From assembly GCA_016717335.1 (NCBI GenBank), contig JADKFS010000002.1:682001-746000 (forward strand): 64,000 nucleotides of DNA, given 5' to 3'. The number at the start of each line of letters is the position of its first letter. Within the stretch, counting starts at the first letter, position 1. The notes below the pieces were generated by a model. It did not search any database, was not told the DNA's origin, and worked only from the letters and a program-made list of their open reading frames with translations. The DNA is from Candidatus Ribeiella danica (GTDB taxonomy: Bacteria; Chloroflexota; Chloroflexia; Chloroflexales; Roseiflexaceae). Positions 33,751 through 44,600 of this stretch are shown here, piece by piece. The position numbers were made by a program, and so were the translations under genes.

Positions 33751-34509
33751 TCAAGGGTACGTCGTCCGCGTCTCCTCGAGAAAGGCGACCGATTTGAGAT
33801 CGCGCTCGAGAATGCGTCGGATGTAAGCGCGCAGGAGCTTCTCGACCTCGGCGCGCGTGGCGTCCGAGATATTCAGCCGCTCGATCGCCTCCAGCGGCTG
33901 GGCCTGCAGAAAGCGCAGCAGCTTGAACGCGCTCAGGCTCATCGGCAGCGCCCCGCGGTCCGACATCGCGCAGCGCGGGCAGAGCGCGCCGCCGCCGGTC
34001 GGGCTGAAGCGGTTCGACTCTTCGGTCAGGACCTCCTGGCAGACCGCGCAGTGGTACAGCTGCGGCCGGTAGCCCAGGTAGCCCAGCAGGCGCAGCTCGT
34101 AGAAGCGCAGCGCCAGGTCGGGGTGCCTGGTCGTGTCGAGCGCGTGCAGCGTCGTGACCAGCAGGTCGAAGGCCGGGCGATTCTCATCCTCCCCTTCGAT
34201 CAGCCGGTCGATCAGCTCGGCGGCGTAGTAGGCCGCAGCGATCCGCCCCAGGTCGCCGCGCAGCGTGTCGAAGCTGTGCAGGATGGCGCTCTGGGTCACG
34301 ATATCGAGGTTGCGCCCGACCGCCAGCAGCAGCGTGGCGTGGGTGAACAGCTCGATATGCCCGGCCAGGCGGCTGGTGGTCTTGCGCGCGCCCTTGGCCA
34401 CCACGCGGCGCTTGCCGGCGGGCGTGATCAGGGTCAGCATGCGGTCGGCCTCGCCAAAGTCGGCGCGCCGGATGATCACGGCCTCTGTTCGGTAGACTCG
34501 CTCTCGCAT
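33751..34509 (-). CDS. recO: DNA repair protein RecO
   Basis: A 252-aa protein with the RecO OB-fold N-terminus (YRTEAVIIRRADFGEADRML, VVAKGARKTTSRLAGHIELF), a central helical part (YYAAELIDRLIEGEDEN) and the zinc-binding CAVCQEVL...GALCPRC pair. RecO loads RecA with RecR at gaps and anneals strands. The start MRERVYRTEAV at 34509 follows GAAGAAT; the open frame extends upstream only through GGCTTGG repeats. Confidence 0.95.
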   Translation of the reverse strand: MRERVYRTEAVIIRRADFGEADRMLTLITPAGKRRVVAKGARKTTSRLAGHIELFTHATLLLAVGRNLDIVTQSAILHSFDTLRGDLGRIAAAYYAAELIDRLIEGEDENRPAFDLLVTTLHALDTTRHPDLALRFYELRLLGYLGYRPQLYHCAVCQEVLTEESNRFSPTGGGALCPRCAMSDRGALPMSLSAFKLLRFLQAQPLEAIERLNISDATRAEVEKLLRAYIRRILERDLKSVAFLEETRTTYP

Positions 34510-34514
34510 ATTCT

Positions 34515-34624
34515 TCGCGGGGCTTGGGGCTTGGGGCTTGGGCTTGGAGCTTGGGCGAATGTTATCCAACGTTGTTCGTGTCCCTGATACCAAAACCCAA
34601 GTCCCTAGTCCCTAGTCCCTAGCC
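34515..34624. repeat. GGCTTGG and AGTCCCT heptamer repeats
   Basis: 34520-34555 carries about five GGCTTGG-type units and 34597-34621 three AGTCCCT units, separated by about 40 bases. They fill most of the spacer between recO and the next gene and touch the recO leader and the neighbour's stop codon. Confidence 0.85.
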
Positions 34625-36524
34625 TCTCCTTCAAGCGCTTCAGCGCCTCGTGGCTGGCCTGGAAGGCGCGGTTGAGCTGTGTCTCGGGCAGCAGCCGCGC
34701 GACGCGCTGGCGCATGGCGCCGCTCGCCTCGCCTTCGATGCCCAGCGCGGCGCAGGCGTGCGCGTAGAACTCCAGCGCGGCGAACAGCACAGTCATGTCG
34801 TGCTCGCGCAGCGGCGCGGCCGGGCCTTCGCCGTCGCCGGCCAGCCCGTAGCCGGCCTTGCGCAGCCGCGCCGCCAGGTCGGGCGCGTCGCCCTCGCGCA
34901 CCAGCCAGGTCGTGTCGGCCAGCCGCTCGAACTGCGGCATCCGCACGCGCCGGTCGTTCCGGACCTGCTCGAGCAGCGCCGCGTCATCGGCCTCAAGCAG
35001 CACTGCCCGCCGCAGCGAGATCTGGCCGTGCTGGCCGGCCCACTCCCGCAGCGAGGCGGCCACGTTCTGCGGCGACTCGCGGCCGCTCTGCTCGCGCAGG
35101 AACTGCAGCACGTCATCCAGCGCGACCCCGCGCTCGATCGCCGTCTGGATGCTCCGCTTGGTCAGCTTGTATAGCTCGGCGTCCTCGCCGCTCACGCGCT
35201 CGGCGATCCGTCGGAGCTGGAAGCGCGCGTAGGGCGAGGCGTAGGCCGGCGCGAGCACCTCGAAGTTCGGCTGGAGCACCAGCGGCTCGACCGGCGTCTC
35301 CTCCGGCGGCGGGGCGTCGCCGGCCAGCGCGGCGCCAAGCGCTGTCAGCCGAAAGCTCACCGCCTGCTCGCCCTGCATGCCCAGCTCGGTCAGGCCCAGC
35401 CAGCGCAGCGTCCCGCCGGCGATCAGCTGAAGCTGCTCGCCCTCGACCTCGTCCCAGAACTCGAAGCCGTTGAGCGGCTGGCGGGCGTAGCTGATCAGCC
35501 CCCAGCTATCGTAGCGGCCGTCGGGCCGCGCGAAGTCGGGTTCGACCCGCTTGACCGCCGCGACGAAATCGGCGAGCGCGAGCCACGGGCCGGCCGGCAG
35601 CTGCCCGAGTAGGCGCAGGATGGCCCGCTTGGCGCCCGGCAGGTCGCGCGTGTACGTGCGCTGGACCTTGATGCCCTTGAAGCTGGCCAGCTCATCCCAG
35701 CTTGAGGCCACCCAGCCGTCGAGCAGGCGGCGCGCGCGCGCGTACGACGGCAGCCGCAGCCAGTCGAGCGCGTCGCGGGTCGGCCGCAGGCGCGCGTCGG
35801 CGCCGACCCGCAGCAGCCCGGCGCCCTCGGCGACGCGCCGCACGAACTGCATGTAGGGCCAGTGCTCCTCGCGCGAGGCGCCCTCGAACTTGTCGTTGGG
35901 GTCGCGCTGCTGGGCGATCCGCCGCAGGCTGGCCTTGTTCATCCCGCCGGTGGGGATGACCTCGAGCAGCCCATCCTGGCCGAGCGACAGCAGCATCAGC
36001 AGGGTGCGCTCGAAGGTCGGCAGGCTGCCCTCGACCGCGCGCTCGGGCTCGGGCGCGGGCGCCAGGCGCAGCGCGCGCTCGCGCTCGGGCGCAGGCGGCA
36101 GCAGCGCAAGCAGGTCGGGGGGAATAGCGTAGGTGCCCGAGAGACCGGCCGGCGCGGGCACGAGCAGCGCCAGCGTCCACAGGTGCTCGGTCGGCGTCGG
36201 CGGCTGCTTGAGCGCGAGCATGTAGGCGCGCGGGTTGGGGTAGTCGCCGATCGTCCGGATGCCGCCGAACTCACGCTCGAGCACCGGGCCGGCGATCCGC
36301 CCGCCGTGCTGCTGGACGAGCGCCAGCGCGGCGCGCTCGCGCGGCCCCAGCGAGGCCAGCAGCTGCGCGACGACCTCGGGGCGGAGGATCGCGTCGGCGA
36401 GGCGCTCCGGCGCGTGGCCTATCTCCGGGTCGAGCGACCAGAGCCGCGCCAGCGTCGCGCGCTCCGAGGCGCTTCGCCCGGCCAGCCAGCTTCGCAGCGC
36501 CGGCGCGCCGCCTGAATTGCGCAT
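34605..36524 (-). CDS. XPB/Ssl2 N-terminal-like (Helicase_C_3) domain protein
   Basis: A 639-aa protein without helicase motifs. The C-terminal half has VEPLVLQPNFEVLAPAYASP, then RRIAERVSGEDAELYKLTKRSIQTA and VLQFLREQSGRESPQNV, the pattern of the helicase-associated XPB-N domain seen alone in many Gram-positive and Chloroflexota proteins. The N-terminus is helical (ERATLARLWSLDP, LASLGPRERAALALVQ), probably winged-helix repeats. A DNA-related role is inferred only from the domain and the neighbouring recO. It ends inside the heptamer block. Confidence 0.75.
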   Translation of the reverse strand: MRNSGGAPALRSWLAGRSASERATLARLWSLDPEIGHAPERLADAILRPEVVAQLLASLGPRERAALALVQQHGGRIAGPVLEREFGGIRTIGDYPNPRAYMLALKQPPTPTEHLWTLALLVPAPAGLSGTYAIPPDLLALLPPAPERERALRLAPAPEPERAVEGSLPTFERTLLMLLSLGQDGLLEVIPTGGMNKASLRRIAQQRDPNDKFEGASREEHWPYMQFVRRVAEGAGLLRVGADARLRPTRDALDWLRLPSYARARRLLDGWVASSWDELASFKGIKVQRTYTRDLPGAKRAILRLLGQLPAGPWLALADFVAAVKRVEPDFARPDGRYDSWGLISYARQPLNGFEFWDEVEGEQLQLIAGGTLRWLGLTELGMQGEQAVSFRLTALGAALAGDAPPPEETPVEPLVLQPNFEVLAPAYASPYARFQLRRIAERVSGEDAELYKLTKRSIQTAIERGVALDDVLQFLREQSGRESPQNVAASLREWAGQHGQISLRRAVLLEADDAALLEQVRNDRRVRMPQFERLADTTWLVREGDAPDLAARLRKAGYGLAGDGEGPAAPLREHDMTVLFAALEFYAHACAALGIEGEASGAMRQRVARLLPETQLNRAFQASHEALKRLKERLGTRD

Positions 36525-37096
36525 ATCCGTTTGCAGCGTGCGCCCCCCACTCTATCAGGCCGTAGCGGGCCTCATTATAGGCGATTCGCGGCGCCATGGT
36601 CAACCAGGCCACCGGCGCTATTATGGAACATAGTATTTTAGCATATTTTGCGGCGCGCTGAGGCCCCGCGTGTGTCTATTGTCGGTCGCGCCCCGTGGCT
36701 TGTTCGGGGGGCTGCGCGCCCCCCGCCTGATACACATGCCCGGCTGAATCCAGGCGCGGCGGGATGTGCACAGGCCATGCTCGGAATGGTATGAGGCATG
36801 GGCCACGCGCATTGAAATGGAGACGGCATCAGTTGCCGGAGGGGCCGGGGGAACCGGCGTGGGTTCCCCCGGGCGGGGGGCCGGGGGCGCAGCGCCCCGG
36901 AGAAAACCTGACCAGGTGACAAGATGACAAGATGACAAGGTGACCGGGGCCGCCCCGGAAAAACACCTGGCCGGAGGCCGTATGAACCGGCGCGGGTTCC
37001 CCCGGGCGGGGGGCCGGGGGCGCAGCGCCCCGGGAGAATCACATCTACCAGCGGTGCTGATGTAGGCGGGAGGCTGGGGCTCAGCCCCCTGCCGCT
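36525..37096 (-). repeat. Composite GC-rich interspersed element, copy 4 (L-H-R on minus strand)
   Basis: Reading the minus strand from the esterase stop: L module (36965-37045, with GGTTCCCCCGGGCGGGGGGC on the plus strand), an octamer tract GACAAGAT/GACAAGGT (36915-36942), a second L (36846-36900), the H core (about 36735-36850, containing ATGCCCGGCTGAATCCAGGC and GACGGCATCAGTTGCCGG) and a short R remnant (36700-36725). Bases 36525-36650 hold the AT-richer leader of the gene at 36524 (TATTATGG, TATTTTAGC) and probably its promoter. Confidence 0.8.
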
Positions 37097-38065
37097 CTAC
37101 GCCCAGACCTGGCGCAGAAAGCGGATCTTCTCCTGGGACTGGTAGGTGCCGCCGCCCTCGTGGTGATTGTAGCGCCACACGCGGATATCCTTTGGTCCGG
37201 CGTAGTGGTTGTAGGCCGCGAACACGGTCGAGGGCGGGCAGATCTCGTCCATCAGCCCGACCGAGAAGAGCGCGCGGGCGCCGGCCCGCGCGGCGAAGTT
37301 GACCCCGTCGAAGTAGGCCAGCGTGTCGAACACGGCCGCCTCCTTGTCGCGCTGGATGGTCAGGTAGCGCGAGAGCTCCTGGTATGGGTGCGCGTCGGTG
37401 ATCTCGGTCGCGCGGCGGTAGTGGCACAGGAACGGCACGTCGGGCATGGCCGCCTGCACGCCGGGCAGCAGCCCGCTCACCGCCAGCGCGATCCCGCCGC
37501 CCTGACTCCCGCCGGTCACGGCGATCCGGCCGCTATCGACCGCCGGGTGCGCCTGCGCCGCCTCGACCGCGCGGACCGCGTCGGCGAAGACGCGCCGGTA
37601 GTAGTAGGTCTGCGCGCTGAGGATGCCGCGGGTCATGAAGCCGGGGTGCTGCGGGTTGCCGCCGTCCGGCTCGGGGTCGGGCGTGTCGCCCTTGAGCCAG
37701 GCGCTGCCCTGCCCGCGCGTGTCCATCACCAGGTGCGCGTAGCCGGCGCTGCTCCAGAGCAGCCAGTCGGTCGGAAAGCCGCGCCCGCCGCCGTAGCCGA
37801 TGTACTCGACCACGCACGGCAGCGGCCCGCTGCGCGCGCGCGGCAGCAGCAGCCAGCCTTTGATCGTCTGGCCGCCGTAGCCGCTGAAGCTGACGTCGAA
37901 GGTCTCGACCGTCGACAGGCCGTAGTCGGCCGCATCGAAGGTCGGGCGCAGCGGCGCCTGGCGGGTCTCGTCGAGCGTCCGGCGCCAGAACGCGTCGAAG
38001 TCGGCCGGCTCCTCGCGCGGCGGCAGGTAGCCGCGCAGCTGGTCGAGCGAGAGATCGAAGAACAT
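37097..38065 (-). CDS. Acetyl xylan esterase / cephalosporin-C deacetylase (CE7)
   Basis: A 322-aa alpha/beta hydrolase: RGYLPPREEPADFDAFWRRT and the RGQ motif in LVMDTRGQGSAWLKGD typical of CE7, nucleophile elbow VTGGSQGGG, Asp in SVGLMDEICPPS and His in RYNHHEGGG. CE7 enzymes remove acetyl groups from xylo-oligosaccharides and other small acetyl esters in the cytoplasm; released acetate could feed the acetyl-CoA synthetases in this region (inference). The start at 38065 has GAGGAG upstream. Confidence 0.9.
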   Translation of the reverse strand: MFFDLSLDQLRGYLPPREEPADFDAFWRRTLDETRQAPLRPTFDAADYGLSTVETFDVSFSGYGGQTIKGWLLLPRARSGPLPCVVEYIGYGGGRGFPTDWLLWSSAGYAHLVMDTRGQGSAWLKGDTPDPEPDGGNPQHPGFMTRGILSAQTYYYRRVFADAVRAVEAAQAHPAVDSGRIAVTGGSQGGGIALAVSGLLPGVQAAMPDVPFLCHYRRATEITDAHPYQELSRYLTIQRDKEAAVFDTLAYFDGVNFAARAGARALFSVGLMDEICPPSTVFAAYNHYAGPKDIRVWRYNHHEGGGTYQSQEKIRFLRQVWA

Positions 38066-38159
38066 GGGCGTCTCCTCATCAATGCGGCGGGGCAGACCCG
38101 GCGGCCGTCCGCGTATCATACCCGAAAATACGCTGCTCAAAGCCAGAATGCGCTTGCGA

Positions 38160-38200
38160 AAAACCGAAAACCCGCTCGCCCGTGGCGGCGGGCGAGCGGG
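38160..38200 (-). terminator. Rho-independent terminator of the PhaC-like gene
   Basis: 12-bp perfect stem CCCGCTCGCCCG / CGGGCGAGCGGG (38171-38200), loop TGGCGG; on the minus strand it is followed by TTTTCGGTTTTTCG. The stem sequence matches the hairpin at 20065-20092. Confidence 0.85.
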
Positions 38201-38224
38201 CAGACTGACTCCTGACCCCTGGCG

Positions 38225-39337
38225 CTACCCCCCGTCGTCCTCGGGCTCCTCCGAGCGCGCGATCAGCCACTCGGCCAGCATCGGCCAGAGCTGGCCCGGC
38301 GCGTCGCGGCCCGATACGATCCCGGTGTGGCCGCCCGGCAGCTCGATGATCTGCTTCTCGGCGCTGGCGACCAGGTCGTTGAGCACCCGCGACGACTGCG
38401 GCGGGCAGATGCAGTCTTTTGCGGCGACGACGGTGAGCAGCGGCGCCTCGATCTGGGCAAGGTCGACCCGCTTGCCGCCGACCACCAGCTTGCCCTGGAT
38501 CAGGTAGTTCTCCTGGTACAGCTCTTTCACGTAGGTCCGGTAGGCCTCGCCCAGAAACGGGATGTTGTCGTCGAGCCAGGACTGCAGCGCCAGGAAATCC
38601 TGCACGGCCTCCATGTCGCCGAACTGCTCGGCCAGCGCGATCTGCTGGGCGATCTGGTAGGTCGGCTTCAGCATGCGGAAGCTGGCCTGCATGAGCGCCG
38701 CCGGCATCGCGCCGATCGTGTCGACCACCAGGTCGACGTTGAAGCGATCCTTGCGGGTCCACTCCGAGAGGATGCCGTCGTCGTGGAAATCGATCGGCGC
38801 GGCAAGCTCGATCAGGTTGGCGACGTAGCGCCCGTAGAGCGCGCTGAAGATCGCCGTGAGCGTGCCGCCCATGCTGTAGCCGAGCAGGCTGACGCGCTCC
38901 TGGCCCGAGAGCGCGCGCACCCGCTGGACCGCGCGGCGCAGGTAGCCGGTGATATACTGATCGAAGGTCGTCGTGCGGTCGGCCGGCCCCGGCGCGCCCC
39001 AGTCGAGCAGGTAGACGTCGATGCCGCGGCCGACCAGGTACTCGACCAGGCTGCGGCCCGGCACGAGGTCGAGGACATAGTAGCGGTTGATCAGCGATGG
39101 GACGATCAGCAGCGGGATCGGGTAGAGGCGCTCGACCGCGCGGCGGTAGTGCAGCAGCCGCAGCCGTCCCTCCACGTAGACCACGTCGGCGGGCGTCTGC
39201 GCCACGGCGCGCGGGTCGGCGTTGATCATAAGCTTGAAGATCGTGTCGAAACGATCCTGCAGGCGCTCCAGCTCCTGCTGCAGCTGCTGAATCACCGAGC
39301 TCGTGGTCGATGTGAGGCCCCAGAAAGATAGATGCAT
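38225..39337 (-). CDS. PhaC-like polyhydroxyalkanoate synthase family protein with Ser nucleophile
   Basis: A 370-aa alpha/beta-hydrolase of PHA synthase type (class III size): PIPLLIVPSLINRYYVLDL, GIDVYLLDWGAPGPAD, DFHDDGILSEWTRKDRFNVD, VVAAKDCICPPQSS and LPGGHTGIVSGRDA. The lipase-like box reads LLGYSMGG, so residue 155 is Ser where PHA synthases have Cys. The other catalytic residues (Asp in AAKD, His in GGHTG) are present. It may be a polymerase using Ser, a thioesterase/depolymerase-like enzyme, or a partner of the canonical PhaC at 48411. The N-terminus has a coiled-coil stretch (VIQQLQQELERLQDRFD). It is followed on the minus strand by a good terminator. Confidence 0.85.
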   Translation of the reverse strand: MHLSFWGLTSTTSSVIQQLQQELERLQDRFDTIFKLMINADPRAVAQTPADVVYVEGRLRLLHYRRAVERLYPIPLLIVPSLINRYYVLDLVPGRSLVEYLVGRGIDVYLLDWGAPGPADRTTTFDQYITGYLRRAVQRVRALSGQERVSLLGYSMGGTLTAIFSALYGRYVANLIELAAPIDFHDDGILSEWTRKDRFNVDLVVDTIGAMPAALMQASFRMLKPTYQIAQQIALAEQFGDMEAVQDFLALQSWLDDNIPFLGEAYRTYVKELYQENYLIQGKLVVGGKRVDLAQIEAPLLTVVAAKDCICPPQSSRVLNDLVASAEKQIIELPGGHTGIVSGRDAPGQLWPMLAEWLIARSEEPEDDGG

Positions 39338-39841
39338 GATCGTCCTGTCAAACGTGGAGGCGTGGAGGCCAGCGGCCTTCTATGATCGGATCGTTTTTGT
39401 ACGATCTGTCAGTATCACAGCCTACGCGGCGCGGGGCGGTTGCACCGCCCCGCAATGCCCATGGCTGCTTGCGCTCGCAGGCACAGCACCCGAGCGCAAG
39501 CAGCCAGCGCCGATATCAGTACGAAGCTTAAACAGTATAATACATTCTTATCAAAAACGTGAAGCGTGCGCGTGAACTCAGAAAAGTGGTTCACGCATCA
39601 CGCTTCACGCTCGAGGCACGCGCGACGCCGAGACCATCTTCCTGCAACTCTGCGCGCTACGTCTTCGCGATTTCGATTGTCTGCCGGTGCTCAGGCGCCC
39701 GACAGCCACGGCTAGTACAAGGTTCCGGACGTTCGTGTCGGGGTTGGGCTGCCACGAGCGGTTCTGCAGTTCCGTGGCCACAGAACCACAGAACCGCAGA
39801 ACCAACTGGCGACAACCGGCACGCTTTTCCGGAAGGCTGTA
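39338..39841 (-). terminator. Intergenic region with terminator of isocitrate lyase and further hairpins
   Basis: No gene. From the lyase end: ACAGAACC octamers (about 39779-39805); a long hairpin 39558-39609 (CGTGAAGCGTG ... CACGCTTCACG) followed on the minus strand by TTTTTGATAAG, a plausible rho-independent terminator; a 15-bp hairpin 39463-39505 (GGCTGCTTGCGCTCG arms); a 9-bp hairpin 39431-39453; and, near the PhaC-like promoter, GATCGT-TTTTGT-ACGATC (39388-39405). Confidence 0.7.
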
Positions 39842-41116
<1,275 letters not shown>

Positions 41117-41163
41117 CATTGCCTCCATAGTCTCCATTACCAAATGCCTGCCGAACCTCTACC

Positions 41164-41208
41164 ACGGGGAGGTGTGGCGGGGCCGCAGGCCCCGCCACAC
41201 CTCCCCGT
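41164..41208. terminator. Perfect 21-bp hairpin with GCA loop after the phasin gene
   Basis: Arms 41164-41184 and 41188-41208 (core GGGGAGGTGTGGCGGGGCC) with loop GCA. It lies between the phasin stop and the isocitrate lyase start, both minus strand, with no T tract. Confidence 0.75.
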
Positions 41209-41259
41209 AGAACAGCTATGTTTCGAACGCCCCAAGAGAGCGGATCGTCGATCTATCGA

Positions 41260-41547
41260 TTAGTTGCTGCGCGTGAATACGTCGCTGACGCCCTGAACAT
41301 AGCCCTGCCAGGATTTCATGCCATCCTGGTAGACCCGGCGATAGCTCTCGAAGGCGCCCTGCACTAGCTTGTCGGCCTGGGTGCGGGCCTCCTGGCTCAA
41401 GCGGACGCTCTTCTCGACCGCATCGAAGGTATAGTCGACGGTGGTCGCGGCCAGCTCGCTCCAGACGCGCACGACGTTCTCGGCCACATCCTCGGCGGCC
41501 TTGTACTGCTCGCGCATCGCCTGCTGGGCAGTTTTCTGCTCTGCCAT
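41260..41547 (-). CDS. Phasin-like PHA granule-associated protein
   Basis: A 95-aa all-helical amphipathic protein (MAEQKTAQQAMREQYK, NVVRVWSELAATTVDYTFDA, QADKLVQGAFESYRRVYQDG, SWQGYVQGV), the usual size and composition of phasins, which coat polyhydroxyalkanoate granules. Start at 41547 with AGGAGG seven bases upstream. Its upstream region shares a motif with the PhaE-like gene (49886), which supports co-regulation with polymer synthesis. Sequence families of phasins are diverse, so the assignment rests on composition and context. Confidence 0.75.
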   Translation of the reverse strand: MAEQKTAQQAMREQYKAAEDVAENVVRVWSELAATTVDYTFDAVEKSVRLSQEARTQADKLVQGAFESYRRVYQDGMKSWQGYVQGVSDVFTRSN

Positions 41548-41618
41548 ATCGATACCTCCTGAATTAAGTAGGGCTGCAGTCTCCACTGCAAGCCGGGGGA
41601 CGCATGTTATGCGTAGCC

Positions 41619-41646
41619 ACATCGTAGCATCCAAAAGTTACAACCG
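41619..41646 (-). promoter_or_regulatory. Shared promoter/operator motif upstream of the phasin gene
   Basis: ACATCGTA, 12 bases, TACAAC on the plus strand (minus strand GTTGTAACTTTTGG then TACGATGT). The same arrangement, with identical spacer length and the conserved AAAGT before TACAA, occurs at 49918-49944. The outer halves form an imperfect inverted repeat; TACGAT could be a -10. Confidence 0.55.
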
Positions 41647-41692
41647 AGTTCAGTCGTGTGCTACAATAGGGTCCATCAATCGCCTCGCCGGG

Positions 41693-44600
41693 ATGCAGAC
41701 TCCTATGTTCGGTGACGATATTGTGGTGTATACCAGGCTGATCCCCCCGCGACTGCCGCGCCGCTGGCTCCGCAGATCGCGGCTCGATCGGCTGCTGGCA
41801 AACGCGGTCGAGTACCCGGTGACGGTGGTCAGCGCCAGCGCCGGCTACGGCAAGAGCAGCGCGCTGGCCTCGTTCGCCGCGCGCGGCGGCTGGCCGGTGG
41901 CGTGGTACAGCATGGGCGAGGGCGTGGCCGACCCGCTGGTGTTCCTGCTGCACCTGACTCACGCCTGCCGCAAGGTCGCGCCGCAGGCCGGCGAGCGCAC
42001 GATCGCGCTGCTGGATCAGCACAGCCAGGGTACCCAGGCCTGGGGGCAGGCGCTCGACGCGCTCATCAACGACCTCGCGCGCCTGCTCGACGACGAGACG
42101 ATCCTGGTGCTGGACGACTACCACGTGGTCGACGATCTGTCCGACATCGGCGCGCTGATCGAGCGGCTGATCGCGCAGCTGCCCCAGCTGCTGCACGTGC
42201 TGATCTCGAGCCGCCGCTGGCCCCAGCTCGGCTGCATCCCGATCCTGCAGGCGCGCACCGAGCTGTTCGCCATCGGCGAGTCCGACCTGGCGTTCAGCGA
42301 GGAGGAGATCGGGTCGCTGTTCGAGCTCGACGACGACGATCGGCTGCACGCCTCCGAGGCGTCGCTGGTGAGCGAGCAGACCCGCGGCTGGCCGATCGCG
42401 CTGCAGCTCCTGTGGCAGACCGCCCAGGGAAAGGATGAGGGCAGAAGGGAGAAGCATGAAGCTCACCAGAATGTATCCAGCGCATCCTTCATCCTGCATC
42501 CCTCATCTTTGTCGCAGAACGTGCTGTTCGCCTACCTGGCCCAGGAGGTGCTGGCCGGCCAGCCCGAGGAGGTCCAGACCTTTCTGCTGCGCTCGTCGGT
42601 GCTCTCGGAGCTGGATGCGGCCACCTGCGATGTCGTCCTGGGCGAGCAAAACTCGGCCGCCTGGCTGCGCACGCTCTACCGGCGCGGCCTGTTCCTGACT
42701 GCGCTGGGCGCCGACCAGTTCAGCTACCACCCGCTGTTCCACAGCTTCCTGCAGCAGCGCGCCCGCGAGACGCTGCCGGAGTGGACCGAGCTGCACACCC
42801 GCGCGGCCGCGCACTACCGCGCGAGCGGCGCCGGCGAGAAGGTGCTCTACCACCTGATGACGGTCGGCGACAGCGCCGGCGTCGCAGACGAGCTGCAGCT
42901 GCTGGCCCAGCCCTGGCTCGACGAGGGGCGCTTTGTGACGCTGATCGACTGGCTCGACCGGCTGCCCGCCGAGGCGCTGGCCGCCGCCCCGCAGCTGCTG
43001 ATCGCGCGTGGCGACGCCGAGCGCCTGCTGGCGCGCTTCGACGATGCGCTGGCGGCCTACGCCGCGGCCGACCGGCGCTTCGCGGCGCGCGGCGACCCGG
43101 TCGGCCAATCGCGCGCGCTGCGCGGCCAGGCCCAGATCTACCTCGATACCGTGCGCCCCGCGCTGGCCAATGCGCTGCTGCGGCGCGCCTATAAGCTGCT
43201 GCCGCACGACCAGGGCGAGGAGCGCTCGGCGCTGCTGCGGCTGATCGCCGAGAATCGGCTCAACAGCGGCCGCGCCGACCAGGCCGCCCGGCTCTACCGC
43301 CTGGCCGACACGCTCAGCATCCACGAGCCCGCCGCCGGCCCCGACGCGCGCGTGTTCCTGCGGCTGGGCCGGCTGGTCGAGGCGCGCGCGATCCTCGAAG
43401 GGCAGATGCAGCGCCAGCGCAGCGCCAGCGCCGAGGACCGCCGCCCGGAGGGACACCGCGAGCCGACGCTGCTGCTCTCGCTGGTCTGCACGCTGATGGG
43501 CGACTCGGCCGCGGCGCTGCGCTACGCCCGCGAGGGGCTCGAGCTGGCGCGCCGGCTCGGCTCGGCGCTCTCCGAGGCGATCGCCCACATCCGCCTCGGC
43601 AACGCGCTGCAGCTGGTGGCGCCGCCCGACCTGGCCACCGCCAACGAGCACTACCTGCGCGCGATCGCGCTCGCCGATGCGTTCGCGGTGCCGCGCACCA
43701 AGGCGGCGGCCTACCTGGGCCTGGCGCTGCTGCACGGCTTCAACGGCGACCTCGACGCCGCTCGCGCGGCGGTGCGCGAGGGGCTGGCGATCGTCGAGCG
43801 CAGCGGCGACGCCTGGACCGCCGCGCGCCTGTGGGCGGCGCTCGGCGTCGTCGGCGCGATGTCGCCCGCGCCCGAGGCCGAATCCTGGCTCCAGGAGGCG
43901 CTCAGGCGCCACCAGGCCTGCCGGGATACCTACAGCCAGACGGTGCTGCAGCTCTACCTGTCGATCTGGCATCACCGCGCCGGCCGGCTCGACCAGGCCG
44001 AGCGCTACGCCCGCGCGGCGCTCGATCTGGCGCGGCGCTACCGCTACAACGGGCTGCTGACCAGCCCGACGCTGTTCGGCCCGCGCGACCGCATGGCGCT
44101 GGTGCCGGTGCTGCTGGCCGGGCGCGGCGTTCCCGAGCTGCGGCTGTGGTCGCAGGAGCTGCTGGCGCAGGGCTTCCCGGCGATCGCGGGCGACGAGGCG
44201 ACCCAGGCATACCACCCCGGCTCGACGCTGCGGCTCCAGCTGCTCGAGCGCCTGCGCGTCTGGCGCGGCAACGAGGAGGTCGAGCCGCGGGCCTGGCAGC
44301 GCAAGAAGGCCCAGCAGATGCTGGCGCTGCTGCTGACCAACCGGCATCGCTGGCTGCTGCGCGAGCAGATCTGCGAGTGCCTGTGGGCCGAGGATAGCGA
44401 GGCCGACGCCGAGACGCAGTTCAAGGTCACGCTGAACGCCCTGAACGCCGTGCTGGAGCCGGCCCGCCCGCCGCGCACGCCGCCGTTCTACATCCGGCGC
44501 CAGGGCGGCGCCTACCGCTTCTGCCCGCCCGACGGGGTCTGGCTGGACGTGGTCGAGTTCGAGAGCCGGCTCGACGCGGCGCGCAAGCGGCTGGCCGCCG

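Noticed and set aside
39385..39405. Inverted repeat GATCGT-TTTTGT-ACGATC as the same operator as at 41619
   Set aside because: It shares only TCGTAC-like bases; spacing and flanks differ, so I did not group it.
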